The notes: a model not told the origin generated them from the letters alone. DNA of 64,000 nt from Alitta virens (GCA_932294295.1 OW028584.1:22227638-22291637); one strand, 5' to 3'; positions 47,401 to 49,249 are shown, numbered from the stretch's first letter. Made by a program: numbers and translations.

Positions 47401-49125
47401 AAAAGTAATTGTATATCATCCATGTTTGGGCTTAATTGCAGGCTAAACTAATACAGATTCAAATAAACTGCAATATACTAAATTGCTTATAAACAACTTA
47501 TGATATTGTTACATCGTTTGTACAATTTATTACATTGCTTGAACAATTTATTATATCGTTTGTACAATTTGTTATATCGTTTGTACATTTGCTATATCGT
47601 TTTTAAAATTTTCTAAAACTGTTTGTACAACTCAGTAAATTGTTTTTACAATTTAGTATTTCGTTTTTACAATTTAGTATTTCGCTTTAATAATTTTCTA
47701 ATTCGTTTTTACAATTTACCGATTCGTTTTTACAATTTACTGATTAGTTTTTACAATTTACTAATCAGTTTTTACAATTTAGTATTTCGTTTATATAATT
47801 TAAGTTTTTATTATTTGTCATGTCTTGAAAATATTTTGTTTTTAATACTAAGGGTCTCAATGAAAAACAGCTCCTGCTGATTGAGCAACCCTTATAAAAC
47901 ATATTCAATAAATCAATGAATAGCTGGCATTAGTGAATATTGTTTAAGATTAGTAATTTAATTAATGCTGCTACATTAACATATATGCTACTGAAATATT
48001 GTACATCACCCTCTAAAAATATTAGACATGTTATTATTTAAGGAATTTGAGGATTTGCACAGTGGTCAGTGTGATCTTATATTTTTTGAGGGCGTTGCAA
48101 AAAATAACCAAATCTTTGGTGAGGCTAAATATTGTTAGATAATAGAGTCTTTTCACTGAGCAGCCCTGAATTCGGCACGATAAAAGTCTTATTATTTCTC
48201 TTATTACTCATTTTGCTTTTCAGACATCTTAACTCACTGATTCAATAAATATTACTTTCTCAGGGAAATAACAAAAATCAATTGAAAGATACGATGTCAA
48301 ATATACATTAAAATGCAATAAAAATACTGCTGCTAGGATGCACTTTGCTTCGGCTAATCACAGTCAAGGGCGGGAAAATTTTCAGCCAATAGAATTGCAG
48401 TATTTTGTCATAGTCACCTGGTGGAAATACAGAGAACCTTCCGTGAAATCCACCATTAAACAATGAAGATTTTCAATTTATTTTATTTTTTTTATGGCTT
48501 AGAAATATCCAATACATACCTGGCAGCTAACGATACAGCAAAAAAGTAGACTTCTGGTTCTGGTAATGAAGCAGGTTTGCTGCTTTCTGTTGAACAGGCA
48601 TTTCTGGCCACCTCATAACTGCTGTACGAGTTTGGCAGCACTTTCATGCATCTCCCATCAAATGGAGCAAACCCGGTGGGGCACGCTGAAACATTATTAC
48701 AGCAAATTTCTTCATGCATGAAGCCAACAAAAGATAAATTTGATATCATACAATGTTTAAAAACTCACAGAAGTGCAGTTAATACAAAATACAGTAGTGT
48801 AAAATACAACAATCCGTCATAATATAAGTATATTTTGACACCTTTTTTAACCTGTGTAAAATTGAAGGATTCACAGAATCTTTAAAATGACATGAGGTTT
48901 CTTGTTATTTTAGGTTGATCGCATGGTCTGTAGTGAGAATGACATAAAAATAATATGAACTTTTGATTTTGTTGTCAACTTAGCTGCTTGAAAAGAAGGT
49001 AAAAAACAAAAACTGAATTTCTTTCTTTCCTGCAGAAAAACATACAAATAATTATTTCACATACCTCCAAATGCTTCTTGGCAACAGATTGTCACTAACA
49101 GTAGGCAGGAAAACTTCCAATTCAT
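961..49125 (-). CDS. Multi-exon modular extracellular protein gene (CTLD/PAN/discoidin/ILEI), 3' end outside window
   Basis: Twenty-two exons were chained by eye from splice sites and reading phase: 49125..49065, 48685..48520, 41984..41788, 33952..33713, 32929..32778, 31649..31479, 30282..30123, 28116..27997, 27034..26841, 20646..20505, 19866..19486, 13353..13122, 12705..12566, 11755..11663, 10750..10511, 8980..8853, 4986..4945, 4477..4331, 3859..3712, 3362..3264, 2498..2157 and 1079..961. The lengths sum to 3714 nt (1238 codons) with all phases compatible. Approximate residue positions are signal peptide 1-20, CTLD1 21-141, PAN1 142-221, discoidin1 222-382, discoidin2 383-534, unassigned domain 535-661, CTLD2 662-816, PAN2 817-896, discoidin3 897-1051, ILEI 1052-1198 and discoidin4 start 1199-1238. 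No transmembrane segment or final stop is seen, so the gene probably continues left. The weakest junction is the end of the 13353..13122 exon. A role in carbohydrate or cell-surface recognition is inferred from the domain families. No known orthologue is recognised. Confidence 0.85.
1271..1756. repeat. Cluster of three 'GGAGGGAGTTAACTAACATT' repeat cores
   Basis: The core AGGAGGGAGTTAACTAACAT-TTTTGTTGGTTATAT occurs near-perfectly at 1271-1304 and in diverged form at 1397-1430 and 1722-1756. The same core recurs at 19.1, 26.7 and 27.6 kb. It is probably the end of a short non-autonomous transposon. No TIR pair or target duplication could be defined. Confidence 0.6.
1822..2005. mobile_element. 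TA-flanked palindromic MITE, copy 1
   Basis: It begins CAGCCAATTTCATTGACTTG and ends with the diverged reverse complement ...CAGGCTG, with TA directly on both sides. It contains the family's internal GATGTCTGGTGAATTCAGGA block. Four more copies lie at 10792, 12204, 33439 and 38750. TA flanks and a CAG start suggest mobilisation by a Tc1/mariner transposase. Confidence 0.7.
2157..2498 (-). CDS. Exon 21: ILEI/PANDER-like domain, main part
   Basis: The exon encodes GLSVARIHRANCSHVFDNFN, then VNRLISFIQNTTSDSVLIGA and NETFFSLGITDIIKATGKF. The order G-L-x-V, F-D, L-x-x-F-I-x, V-L-I-x-A, L-x-x-L-G is that of the ILEI/PANDER fold, a carbohydrate-associated beta/alpha module of FAM3 and CEMIP proteins. 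About 30 further residues ending SEFTRS follow. The acceptor is TTACTTCCAG and the donor CGAA|GTAAGT, phase 1-1. Confidence 0.82.
3264..3362 (-). CDS. Exon 20: start of ILEI/PANDER-like domain
   Basis: The exon encodes GCAAYLKSHITSTSSEMRVN, then GFELGHKGRS. The S-x-S-E-x-x-V-N-G-x-x-L block precedes the G-L-x-V pair in ILEI/PANDER domains (FAM3 and CEMIP families), and the next exon supplies exactly that. The acceptor is CTTTTCAG and the donor AGTA|GTAAGT, phase 1-1. Confidence 0.72.
3712..3859 (-). CDS. Exon 19: discoidin domain 3, last part
   Basis: The exon encodes TAFARFVRIDTVA and WCLRFDIFGCEFPKQP. A-R-F-V-R-I and C-L-R-F-D-I-F-G-C close the domain. The acceptor is ATTTTTCAG and the donor CCAG|GTAAGA, phase 1. 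Confidence 0.9.
4331..4477 (-). CDS. Exon 18: discoidin domain 3, central part
   Basis: The exon encodes VDLGKVYNVTRVVTQGCGTF, then VKQMHFLFSNNSIHWIGI. V-D-L-G-K, V-T-R-V-V-T-Q-G and F-S-N-x-S-x-x-W are the strongest discoidin motifs in the window. The acceptor is TTGCAG and the donor TGG|GTCAGT, a less common but valid donor. Phase 0-0, 49 codons. Confidence 0.92.
4567..4815 (-). mobile_element. tRNA-derived SINE, family B
   Basis: Plus-strand text begins TGAAGCTAGCTT...CAGCT and ends at a tRNA-like head. On the minus strand the B-box region reads GGGTTGATCCC. It shares long stretches (TCCACAC-ATGTTACA, AAGGCACCTCCAATTTAATG, CCAGCTGGGAT-TAGCTC) with copies at 21860 and 24985. It lies in the intron between exons 18 and 17. 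Confidence 0.7.
4945..4986 (-). CDS. Exon 17: 42-bp microexon in discoidin domain 3
   Basis: Fourteen codons, TGSWRAKSNRDYVV, lie between acceptor CACATTTCAG and donor GTGGTG|GTAGGT, phase 0-0. W-R-A and Y-V-V-V-D-L-G across the next junction are core discoidin residues, so the microexon is needed to complete the fold. The Tc1 transposon ends 44 bp from this exon, within the region where the branch point would be expected. Confidence 0.88.
5031..6683 (+). mobile_element. Complete Tc1-like transposon with IR/DR ends
   Basis: The element starts CAGTATACTGCATAAGTGAG after TA and ends with its reverse complement before TA. Inverted repeats are about 210 bp (5031-5242 and 6473-6683), differ at scattered positions, and each carries two direct repeats of TGAGTACACA: an outer one near the tip and an inner one at about 5231 or 6473-6481. 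This is the IR/DR layout of some Tc1 elements. The single ORF between them is open. It lies in the intron between exons 17 and 16. Confidence 0.95.
5411..6442 (+). CDS. Tc1-family DD34E transposase, intact ORF
   Basis: A 343-residue protein, the usual Tc1 length. Residues about 8-60 form the first helix-turn-helix (GHSYQKISNALEISRNTVAK). GRPRK at 63-67 is a linker/AT-hook-like motif, followed by a second HTH to about 125. The catalytic domain has WSDE (D158), FQQDNDPKH (D247) and NPIEHLW (E282), with 34 residues between the last two, i.e. DD34E. GGGSVLLWGC is the glycine-rich strand. No stop or frameshift is seen. The start at 5411 gives a full N-terminal HTH. It acts in the nucleus by cut-and-paste at TA sites. 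Whether it is still active cannot be told. Confidence 0.95.
   Translation: MTTMAPHGTEISCQIRKRIVTLHKKGHSYQKISNALEISRNTVAKVIQRFKKNGEVLNMKRSGRPRKLTPRDERHLGRSLEKNRKASTVELAKALESQVGVTVSTDMIRRTVHRMGLYGYRPRRKPLLQPRHKQDRMAFATTNQSKDVNFWNKVLWSDETKINRFGSDGIQWVWRCPGDEYNEKCMVPTVKHGGGSVLLWGCMSSAGVGELHFIDGIMDSNMYCHILQEKMLPSLHALGRGAIFQQDNDPKHTLKFTTEFLTKHKVKKLDWPSMSPDLNPIEHLWGVLKRKVEQHRPKSINALKEVILEEWRKIDASVCLELVHSMPRRIDAVLRNKGGHTKY
7396..8066. mobile_element. GC-rich non-autonomous TIR element (~670 bp)
   Basis: Left end AAGGGGGTTTCACACATAGC (from 7396) and right end ...GCTATGTGTGAAACCCCCTT (to 8066) are inverted repeats of about 44 bp that differ in a few bases. The interior is clearly more GC-rich than its surroundings and packed with CTCCGG motifs plus a short tandem of GTGTAGA(T/C)CC (7622-7670). 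It carries no transposase. The target duplication was not resolved. Confidence 0.75.
8557..8602. repeat. AAAT/TA microsatellite
   Basis: A run of AAAT units passes into about 15 TA units, in the intron between exons 17 and 16. Confidence 0.9.
8853..8980 (-). CDS. Exon 16: discoidin domain 3, first part
   Basis: The exon encodes DCERSLVWGPKGVGAAGVSA, then SNYADAKSMPKYAWLGN. The initial cysteine, G-V-S-A-S and the A-W-L block fit the F5/8C start. The acceptor is TTGTTTGCAG and the donor ACACAG|GTGAGT, phase 0. The intron to exon 17 contains the Tc1 element, a GC-rich MITE and a TA microsatellite. Confidence 0.82.
9380..9550 (+). mobile_element. tRNA-derived SINE, family A
   Basis: It contains the B box GGGTTCGATTCCCGGTC in a tRNA-like TPsiC arm, followed by the family tail CTAAGTTGGATGGCTGTTTC and ...AATACAGGACGTACAGCCCTAAT. 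The tail matches 32168-32356 (opposite strand) and in part 18070. The A-box end is not clearly preserved. Confidence 0.75.
10511..10750 (-). CDS. Exon 15: PAN/apple domain 2
   Basis: A 240-bp phase 1-1 exon encodes GRCEWLDIAGY, SECLIKCQNNVSCESINF, GACKMYG and FWKHCSG. Six cysteines fall in the same order as in PAN 1, with C-x3-C and C-E-S/A-I shared. Equal length and phase with exon 4 support a duplicated module. The acceptor is TTTGTTCAG and the donor CTCAG|GTAAAT. Confidence 0.88.
10792..10940. mobile_element. TA-flanked palindromic MITE, copy 2
   Basis: It starts CAGCCAATTTCATAGACTGA after TA, contains GTCATGTGAATCCAGTATTT and its partner inverted half, and ends GTGAAACGG before TA. The right end is eroded. 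Intron between exons 15 and 14. Confidence 0.65.
11663..11755 (-). CDS. Exon 14: C-type lectin domain 2, last part
   Basis: This 93-bp exon encodes DENCTIQLDGLWKNVQC and then FASLMCEIGQ, the two closing disulphides (E-N-C, W-x-x-x-x-C, x-M-C-E) of a CTLD. The acceptor is TGTTTTCAG, the donor AATC|GTAAGT, phase 1 at both ends. Confidence 0.88.
12086..12200 (+). mobile_element. tRNA-derived SINE-like fragment, family C
   Basis: A tRNA-like head with A box TGGTCAACGC and B box AGTTCGATTCCC is separated by tRNA-like spacing, followed by an unrelated tail. The anticodon arm does not pair well, so it is not a functional tRNA gene. Confidence 0.55.
12204..12388. mobile_element. TA-flanked palindromic MITE, copy 3 (best preserved)
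   Basis: Left half: CAGCCTGTCTCATAGACTTG, then a second CTCATAGACTTGGAAGCTAA, then GACGTCATGTGAGTCCAGGA. The right half is the inverse, ending CTATGAAATTGGCTG before TA. Each arm therefore holds two direct copies of the (T/C)TCATAGACTTGGAA motif. Intron between exons 14 and 13. Confidence 0.8.
12566..12705 (-). CDS. Exon 13: C-type lectin domain 2, middle part
   Basis: The exon encodes STTSFWLDLRLSNT, then NEWTWSDGSKP and YWYGGFPTSN. F-W-x-x-L and W-T-W-S-D-G are CTLD hallmarks. The donor ...AATG|GTGAAT leaves phase 1, and the G joins exon 14's TT to give FPTSNVDENC. The calcium-site triplet EPN/QPD is not present. CTLD1 has this part and exon 14 fused into one exon. Confidence 0.88.
12787..12820. 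repeat. TA microsatellite
   Basis: A TA-rich run in the intron between exons 13 and 12. A similar tract lies at 4120-4135. Confidence 0.8.
13056..13142 (+). mobile_element. SINE family B 3' fragment overlapping the end of exon 12
   Basis: On the minus strand it starts GAAGCTTAGTCAGCTTAAGTG, the same edge as copies at 21860, 24985 and (partly) 24536, and continues CAGCTGCCAGAGGCAGATGT-AATGATG. Compared with the other copies, TTATATGACC has become TTAAGTGAC, which creates a GT. Confidence 0.75.
13122..13353 (-). CDS. Exon 12: N-terminal half of C-type lectin domain 2, right end uncertain
   Basis: The exon encodes CPPEFVSNKDSCYKVIKG, NQCQKYTWSSRG and DEVSKFFVASVIRQ, matching the CTLD1 half in exon 2. 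The acceptor GATTTTGCAG is good. The 3' end is problematic. The obvious donor CAA|GTATATG (around 13187) is phase 0 and would put a stop in exon 13. The only donor found that keeps the frame is CTTAA|GTGACA at 13122, which lies inside a SINE fragment (13056..13142). The codons after about ATG (residues just before GLKLSQL) would then be SINE-derived. Confidence 0.7.
13354..15080. other. Intronic DNA, no gene seen
   Basis: AT-rich sequence between exons 12 and 11, with short low-complexity runs but no exon, RNA gene or full element recognised. Confidence 0.5.
15085..15870. mobile_element. TTAA-flanked foldback element built of AAGGTTTG sub-repeats
   Basis: Ends are TTAA-(A)GCCATTTTCCCACCTACAAGG and its diverged inverse CCTTGTAAGTAGGAATAGGGC-TTAA, with about 17 of 21 bases matching. 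The left interior (15106-15360) is full of AAGGT(T/C)TG-type units on the plus strand. The next part (15380-15520) has the same units inverted (CCTTCGTGAACC). A third block (15574-15660) is a tandem of GAGTTGTACC-like units. No coding region. TTAA on both sides would fit a piggyBac-type target. Confidence 0.6.
16023..16046 (+). repeat. Poly-G tract
   Basis: A run of more than 20 consecutive G. It can form G-quadruplexes and is prone to assembly error. Confidence 0.9.
18070..18195 (+). mobile_element. tRNA-derived SINE, family A, partial
   Basis: It reads GGCTTCCAGCCACTGAGTCC, then the B box GGGTTCAATTCCCG, then CTAAGTTGAATGACTGTTTA and ...CGAAATGCAGGAC, matching the copies at 9380 and 32168. 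Confidence 0.7.
18425..18600. repeat. Pentamer repeat (TGTAT/TGTAC)
   Basis: About 175 bp of imperfect TGTAT and TGTAC units. Any ORF across it is a by-product of the repeat. Confidence 0.9.
19118..19200. repeat. 'GTTAGTTAACTCCC' repeat core, inverted copy
   Basis: It reads AACAAAAATGTTAGTTAACT-CCCAACTATGAGGGATATAACTATTAC, the reverse complement of the core at 1271. A short related AGTTAGTTATGTCCC lies just before it. Confidence 0.6.
19486..19866 (-). CDS. Exon 11: unassigned ~127-residue cysteine-bearing domain
   Basis: A 381-bp phase 1-1 exon opens ECPAIPGSQLNITKSD, continues TCSCGSSEFAVCSGSG and ends GFCSPVVIQGCPAK. Between these are alternating hydrophobic stretches such as TTFEVSIMADD and ADGLQLMLFAKAVDDWSFVM that look like beta strands. 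I do not recognise a family. The closing V-x-x-Q-G-C-P resembles the end of a discoidin-like sandwich, so a very diverged relative is possible. The acceptor is TTTCTCAG and the donor AAAC|GTAAGT. The carried C joins exon 12 as a proline before CPPEF. Confidence 0.75.
20505..20646 (-). CDS. Exon 10: discoidin domain 2, last part
   Basis: After a T-rich acceptor (TTTTTTTAG) the exon encodes QRIIRVVERKATCLRITPKT, then GSIALRLEIYGRP. The C-L-R-I-T-P and I-A-L-R-L-E-I-Y-G blocks are the standard end of a discoidin module. An alternative AG nine bases downstream exists in the same frame. The donor is GTCG|GTGAGT, phase 1. The intron to exon 9 is about 6.2 kb. Confidence 0.85.
20761..20950. repeat. 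56-bp tandem repeat, ~3.4 copies
   Basis: The unit beginning CATTACAGAAAATGCTAAGT starts at 20761, 20817, 20873 and 20929 (the last partial). The first three copies are nearly identical. It lies in the intron just upstream of exon 10. Confidence 0.92.
21498..21541 (+). repeat. Interstitial telomere-like repeat
   Basis: About seven units of CCCTAA/CCCTGA/CCCCAA in tandem. The pattern matches the animal TTAGGG telomere repeat with substitutions, and lies inside an intron. Confidence 0.75.
21860..22060 (-). mobile_element. tRNA-derived SINE, family B
   Basis: It starts TGAAGCTTAGTCAGCTTATA and shares GGCTTGGAGTCCACACCATG and AAGGCACCTCCAATTTAATG with the copy at 4567. The tRNA-like head at the right end is lost. 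Confidence 0.7.
22062..24535. other. Intronic DNA, no gene supported
   Basis: This part of the intron between exons 10 and 9 holds small ORFs (around 22754-22978 and 23062-23361) without recognisable domains, and a local duplication of TTCATTGCTTGTAGTTGTAT (near 23562 and 23670). It may be decayed transposon sequence, but I cannot assign it. Confidence 0.4.
24536..24625 (-). mobile_element. SINE family B fragment
   Basis: It reads CAGCTTAGTCAGCTTGCATG and CATCTGCCAGAAACAGATGT-AATGATGAGATG, then TTACACATTCACT, as in the 13056 fragment. Confidence 0.6.
24985..25265 (-). mobile_element. tRNA-derived SINE, family B, longest copy
   Basis: It starts TGAAGCTTAGCCAGCTTATA and extends to a tRNA-like head. 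The minus strand shows the B box GGGTTTGAAACC near 25205 and a box-A-like TGGCAGTGCATTGG near 25237. Internal blocks match the copies at 4567 and 21860. Confidence 0.7.
26370..26525. repeat. CTGT/CTCT microsatellite
   Basis: About 155 bp of CTGT units mixed with CTCTGT. The cysteine/serine-leucine ORFs on both strands are repeat artefacts. A shorter GTCT run lies at 21792-21820. Confidence 0.92.
26660..26790. repeat. Pair of 'GTTAGTTAACTCCC' repeat cores
   Basis: Two copies in the same orientation, ACCAACAAAAAATGTTAGTTAACTCCC at about 26669 and ATAACCAACAAAAATGTTAG at about 26746, the second continuing into the ATGATATAACTATTACTTA tail. They lie just downstream of exon 9. Confidence 0.6.
26841..27034 (-). 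CDS. Exon 9: discoidin domain 2, central part
   Basis: The exon encodes IGSYWSAALNLKPYLDVNLL, then IQHDVYAMAFEGN and FMESYELAVSNDC. It has the W-S-A and Y-L-D-V-N-L core strands, but the Q-G motif is replaced by a variant and the Y-S-x-D-G motif by AVSND. The donor reads GGG|GTAAGT. Phase enters at 1 and leaves at 0. Confidence 0.8.
27640..27845. repeat. Pair of 'GGAGGGAGTTAACTAACATT' repeat cores
   Basis: A near-perfect core at about 27649-27685 is followed by GGGATATAA pieces and a second partial GGAGGGAGTTATATC at about 27827. Intron between exons 9 and 8. Confidence 0.6.
27997..28116 (-). CDS. Exon 8: discoidin domain 2, first part
   Basis: The exon encodes LGMEDEFIQDYQISAN and then YYPPWAARL. 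The L-GME-D/N-x-x-I-x-D-x-Q-I-S-A start is one of the most recognisable F5/8C signatures, and A-A-R-L is typical of the second block. The acceptor is a long pyrimidine run ending TATCAG. The donor is CTTG|GTATG in phase 1. Confidence 0.9.
28117..30122. other. Intronic DNA, no gene seen
   Basis: Between exons 8 and 7. Only short AT-rich ORFs without domain similarity and a small TA run near 28760 were seen. Confidence 0.5.
30123..30282 (-). CDS. Exon 7: discoidin domain 1, last part
   Basis: The exon encodes SFIGPWNLEMPHMSFLDAPV, then LARYIRVLPKTSQSLVALRF and GVFGC. The A-R-Y-I-R-V-x-P and A-L-R-F-x-V-F-G-C blocks close an F5/8C domain, with the final cysteine pairing with the one in exon 5. 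The donor is AAAG|GTAATC, phase 1. Confidence 0.9.
31479..31649 (-). CDS. Exon 6: discoidin domain 1, central part
   Basis: A 57-codon phase 0-0 exon encodes LNYSSLIDIRAMSIQGSGAW, then ITNYYVTYSLDGIYW. This is the core of the discoidin fold: the L-x-x-x-x-x-I-x-x-I/V-x-x-Q-G strand followed by V-x-YS-x-DG-x-x-W. The usual Y-L-Q-V-D-L-G is degenerate here (NHLILNYSS). The donor reads GAGCCAG|GTATG. Confidence 0.88.
32168..32356 (-). mobile_element. tRNA-derived SINE, family A, full length with A and B boxes
   Basis: The minus strand begins GGGGGCCTAGCTCAGTGGTA, a good A box, passes GGGCTTCCAACCACTGG, then the B box GGGTTCCAGACCCGGTC, then the family tail to CCACCACCACC. The head resembles a tRNA-Gly(TCC)-type gene but the anticodon stem is imperfect. 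It gives the reference sequence for the partial copies at 9380 and 18070. Confidence 0.82.
32778..32929 (-). CDS. Exon 5: discoidin (F5/8C) domain 1, first part
   Basis: The sequence encodes ECHAYITPEAIDSVGLSIGF, then GVFNGYWRAAKNIANHLI. An initial cysteine, a segment around the substitution-tolerant spike loops and the YW-R-A block are the usual start of an F5/8 type C module. The acceptor is CCCAAACAG and the donor ATT|GTAAGT, phase 0. The domain continues in exons 6 and 7. Confidence 0.8.
33439..33601. mobile_element. TA-flanked palindromic MITE, copy 4
   Basis: It reads CAATTTGGCTTGGAAACAGT, CTCATTGACTTGGAAGCTAC, GAGGACGTCATGTGAATCCA, and then the inverse half ending CCAAGTCAATGAATTTGGAT before GTA. 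Intron between exons 5 and 4. Confidence 0.75.
33713..33952 (-). CDS. Exon 4: PAN/apple domain 1
   Basis: A single 240-bp phase 1-1 exon encodes PCGTKW..., EECLNSCQTGCEAISY, EVCKVH and WRLYQKYC. The six cysteines and the C-x3-C, CEAISY and C-K patterns are those of PAN/apple modules, which bind proteins or glycans outside cells. A second AG six bases downstream (DTDP versus DP) is an alternative start. It is the same length and phase as PAN 2 at 10750..10511. The donor reads AAAG|GTATGC. Confidence 0.85.
35174..35557 (-). pseudogene. LINE-B C-terminal fragment
   Basis: A 127-codon open stretch ends with ILAEINDSTLQ-PKLNPYKLIKTDYRLEPYI. The (K/R)L-x-x-Y-x-x-x-K-x-x-(Y/F)-x-x-E-x-Y-(I/L) block is typical of the region after the reverse transcriptase in some invertebrate LINE polyproteins. 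Other parts of the same kind of element lie on the same strand at 37070..38060, separated by a plus-strand LINE. This looks like the far end of a split element. Confidence 0.55.
35560..37055 (+). pseudogene. LINE-A reverse transcriptase remnant, inserted in LINE-B
   Basis: Reverse transcriptase blocks in order are AYRKGHGCSQML (35598), GMILMDLSKAFDAIPHDLL (35680), the catalytic YADD in LFNYADDNTLSV (about 36095-36130), and the C-terminal RALRFVFSDFKSTYSELLKK near 36570. The last part, 36174..36872, is open for 232 codons and ends at a stop before FSFKKLLHTW. The GVPQGSILGPLLF block is broken by a 167-bp insertion (35848-36014). The 3' tail ends AATAAAGATTTTTATTATCA. Non-functional, jockey-superfamily-like. 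Confidence 0.82.
35848..36014. repeat. 167-bp duplicate of 35218..35384 inserted in LINE-A
   Basis: Both copies run from TATAATCAGTCTTGATGAGT to ...AAATGGTCTCTTTGTGGA in the same orientation with only a few differences. The source copy belongs to LINE-B. The second interrupts the reverse transcriptase reading frame of LINE-A. Confidence 0.9.
37070..38060 (-). pseudogene. LINE-B remnant (linker, RT start, post-RT region)
   Basis: The minus strand shows KKWFDDESKEL near 38020, HKKKRHFQLVNREKLENILC near 37880, DSVITEEEFLIHLKKLNAV near 37400 and NMPGVTRQTSSQAVYGET near 37090. These match, in order, the endonuclease-RT linker, RT entry and post-RT region of LINEs. Most of the palm is deleted and several stops and shifts occur. 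The C-terminus appears to continue at 35557..35174 beyond the inserted LINE-A. Confidence 0.65.
38750..38971. mobile_element. TA-flanked palindromic MITE, copy 5
   Basis: It starts CATCGAATTTCATAGACTTT with three tandem TTCATAGACTTTGAAACCAA-type motifs instead of two, contains CATGATGTCCTCCCGAG, and ends CCAAGTCAATGAATTTTGCTG before TA. At 222 bp it is the longest copy. Confidence 0.75.
39085..39300 (+). mobile_element. tRNA-derived SINE-like element with a different tail
   Basis: The head CCAACCACTGGGTCCTGGTTCCAATCC is like family A, but it is followed by CCATGTTGGCCTTGGCACCT and a tail not shared with the other copies. Confidence 0.55.
39305..41200. other. Intronic DNA with LINE-tail-like AT-rich stretch
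   Basis: Between exons 4 and 3. At 40490-40870 an ACTTTTAAAAAGAGAATTAAG...AATAAATTCTTGAATCTTGAA stretch resembles a LINE 3' end but no ORF domain survives. A small ATC triplet run lies at 40545-40570. Confidence 0.4.
41222..41315. repeat. Short perfect hairpin (~30-bp arms)
   Basis: TATACACTAATGGACTTTAA-AAACGCAT at 41226-41253 is exactly inverted at 41284-41311 with a 30-bp loop. A TA microsatellite precedes the left arm, and the outermost bases of both arms are themselves TA-rich. No coding content. Possibly a tiny foldback element. Confidence 0.8.
41788..41984 (-). CDS. Exon 3: C-terminal half of C-type lectin domain 1
   Basis: The exon encodes FSGYTWMGLN, then the signature W-V-DGTP-Y-W, CLNPGDSFW and finally RVVCQ, the conserved last half of a CTLD with its closing cysteines. 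No EPN or QPD motif is visible in the long loop, so classical calcium-dependent mannose or galactose binding is not predicted. The acceptor is CTAATTTCAG and the donor GTAATG, leaving phase 1. It joins directly to the PAN exon as ...HDTKDTDPCG. Confidence 0.88.
42960..43315 (+). mobile_element. LINE-like 3' tail fragment
   Basis: The end AAGTCATGTAATAGCTCTTG...ATGACATTTAATAAATCTTATTCTTATT resembles the 3' tail of LINE-A at 36960-37055 (AGTCACATAATAGCCTTTGT...AATAAAGATTTTTATTATC). The part before it contains a local CTGC/GCAG-rich stretch and no RT domain. Confidence 0.5.
43690..44830 (-). pseudogene. LINE-A-type reverse transcriptase remnant
   Basis: The minus strand shows LLAYRRAYSCNNVL and GCILIDLSKAFDS (44735..44560), TGILQGCLLGPLLFNIFIND (about 44415-44355), NYADDNALSF (about 44320-44290), then KAARQINALQKL-like, FTVGQDRKLEKLNKRAIRLV and NDYESLYSDLL pieces toward 43830. 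Several frame shifts and stops. Same family type as 35560..37055, opposite orientation. Lies in the intron between exons 3 and 2. Confidence 0.8.
45455..45785. mobile_element. TACGTA-rich MITE, left end missing
   Basis: It shares with 46755..47221 the blocks GTGGATGCGAGTG(G/A)ATGGCGAGTATAT, GCCCTCTCCACGTA, TCAAGCGCAACCAGGAGTGA and the right end GTGATAGTGT(A/G)AACGCC(or ACC)CCTT. The middle is filled with ACGTACGT(A/G)GAA units. The ORF across it is an artefact. Confidence 0.7.
46755..47221. mobile_element. TACGTA-rich MITE with terminal inverted repeats
   Basis: The left end AAACGGGCATTCACACTATCAAGTATAAGAC and right end GTCTTAGCTATACGTGATAG-TGTGAACGCCCCTTT are inverted repeats of about 30 bp. 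The interior carries several ACGTAGAAC/ACGTAC units. Non-coding. A second, truncated copy lies about 1 kb to the left. Confidence 0.72.
47500..47810. repeat. ~21-bp AT-rich minisatellite
   Basis: Degenerate units of TTTTTACAATTTAGTATTTCG and TTATATCGTTTGTACAATTT. Because the unit is close to 21 bp, one plus frame stays open as a seven-residue repeat (FYNLVFR-like). No evidence of a gene. Confidence 0.8.
48171..48183 (+). other. Match to EcoRI cDNA-cloning adapter GAATTCGGCACGA
   Basis: The 13 bases GAATTCGGCACGA equal the common cDNA-library adapter up to its last base (G expected, T found). It lies in the intron between exons 3 and 2. It may be chance or a trace of a chimaeric sequence. Confidence 0.45.
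48520..48685 (-). CDS. Exon 2: N-terminal half of C-type lectin domain 1
   Basis: After the acceptor TTTCAG the exon encodes CPTGFAPFDGRCMKV..., the first disulphide pair of a long-form CTLD, then NACSTESSKPASLPEPEV and FFAVSLAA. These match the CTLD pattern of a cysteine after helix 1, a short A-x-L-x-x-P/I strand and helix 2. It ends CTGCCAG|GTATG in phase 2 and joins exon 3 about 6.5 kb away to give ...SLAARFSGYTWMGLN, a clean CTLD sequence across the junction. Confidence 0.85.
49065..49125 (-). CDS. Exon 1: start codon and signal peptide
   Basis: The minus strand reads ATG at 49125 followed by 20 codons, MNWKFSCLLLVTICCQEAFG: a basic residue near the start, a hydrophobic core and a small-residue end, as in a secretory signal peptide. 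The exon ends GGAG|GTATGTG in phase 1. The carried G joins the next exon's CG to give an Ala before CPTGF, a natural signal-cleavage neighbourhood. The exon is too short to show up as an ORF, but phase, donor and hydrophobicity agree. Any 5' UTR would lie to the right. Confidence 0.85.
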
Positions 49126-49239
49126 TTTACAAAAGTTGATTTAATGCTTTACAATCAGCATCCTCTGCTGTCACTAAAATTGTGCAAGAAATACGCACAG
49201 GCAAATGGCATCACTTTGCACCACACCAATTTAATGATC

Positions 49240-49249
49240 CTTTTTTATG
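49240..49249 (-). promoter_or_regulatory. Possible TATA-like box upstream of exon 1
   Basis: The minus strand reads CATAAAAAAG about 115 nt upstream of the start codon, a spacing that would leave room for a short 5' UTR. AT-rich DNA gives such matches by chance and no initiator was identified, so this is only a candidate. Confidence 0.2.
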
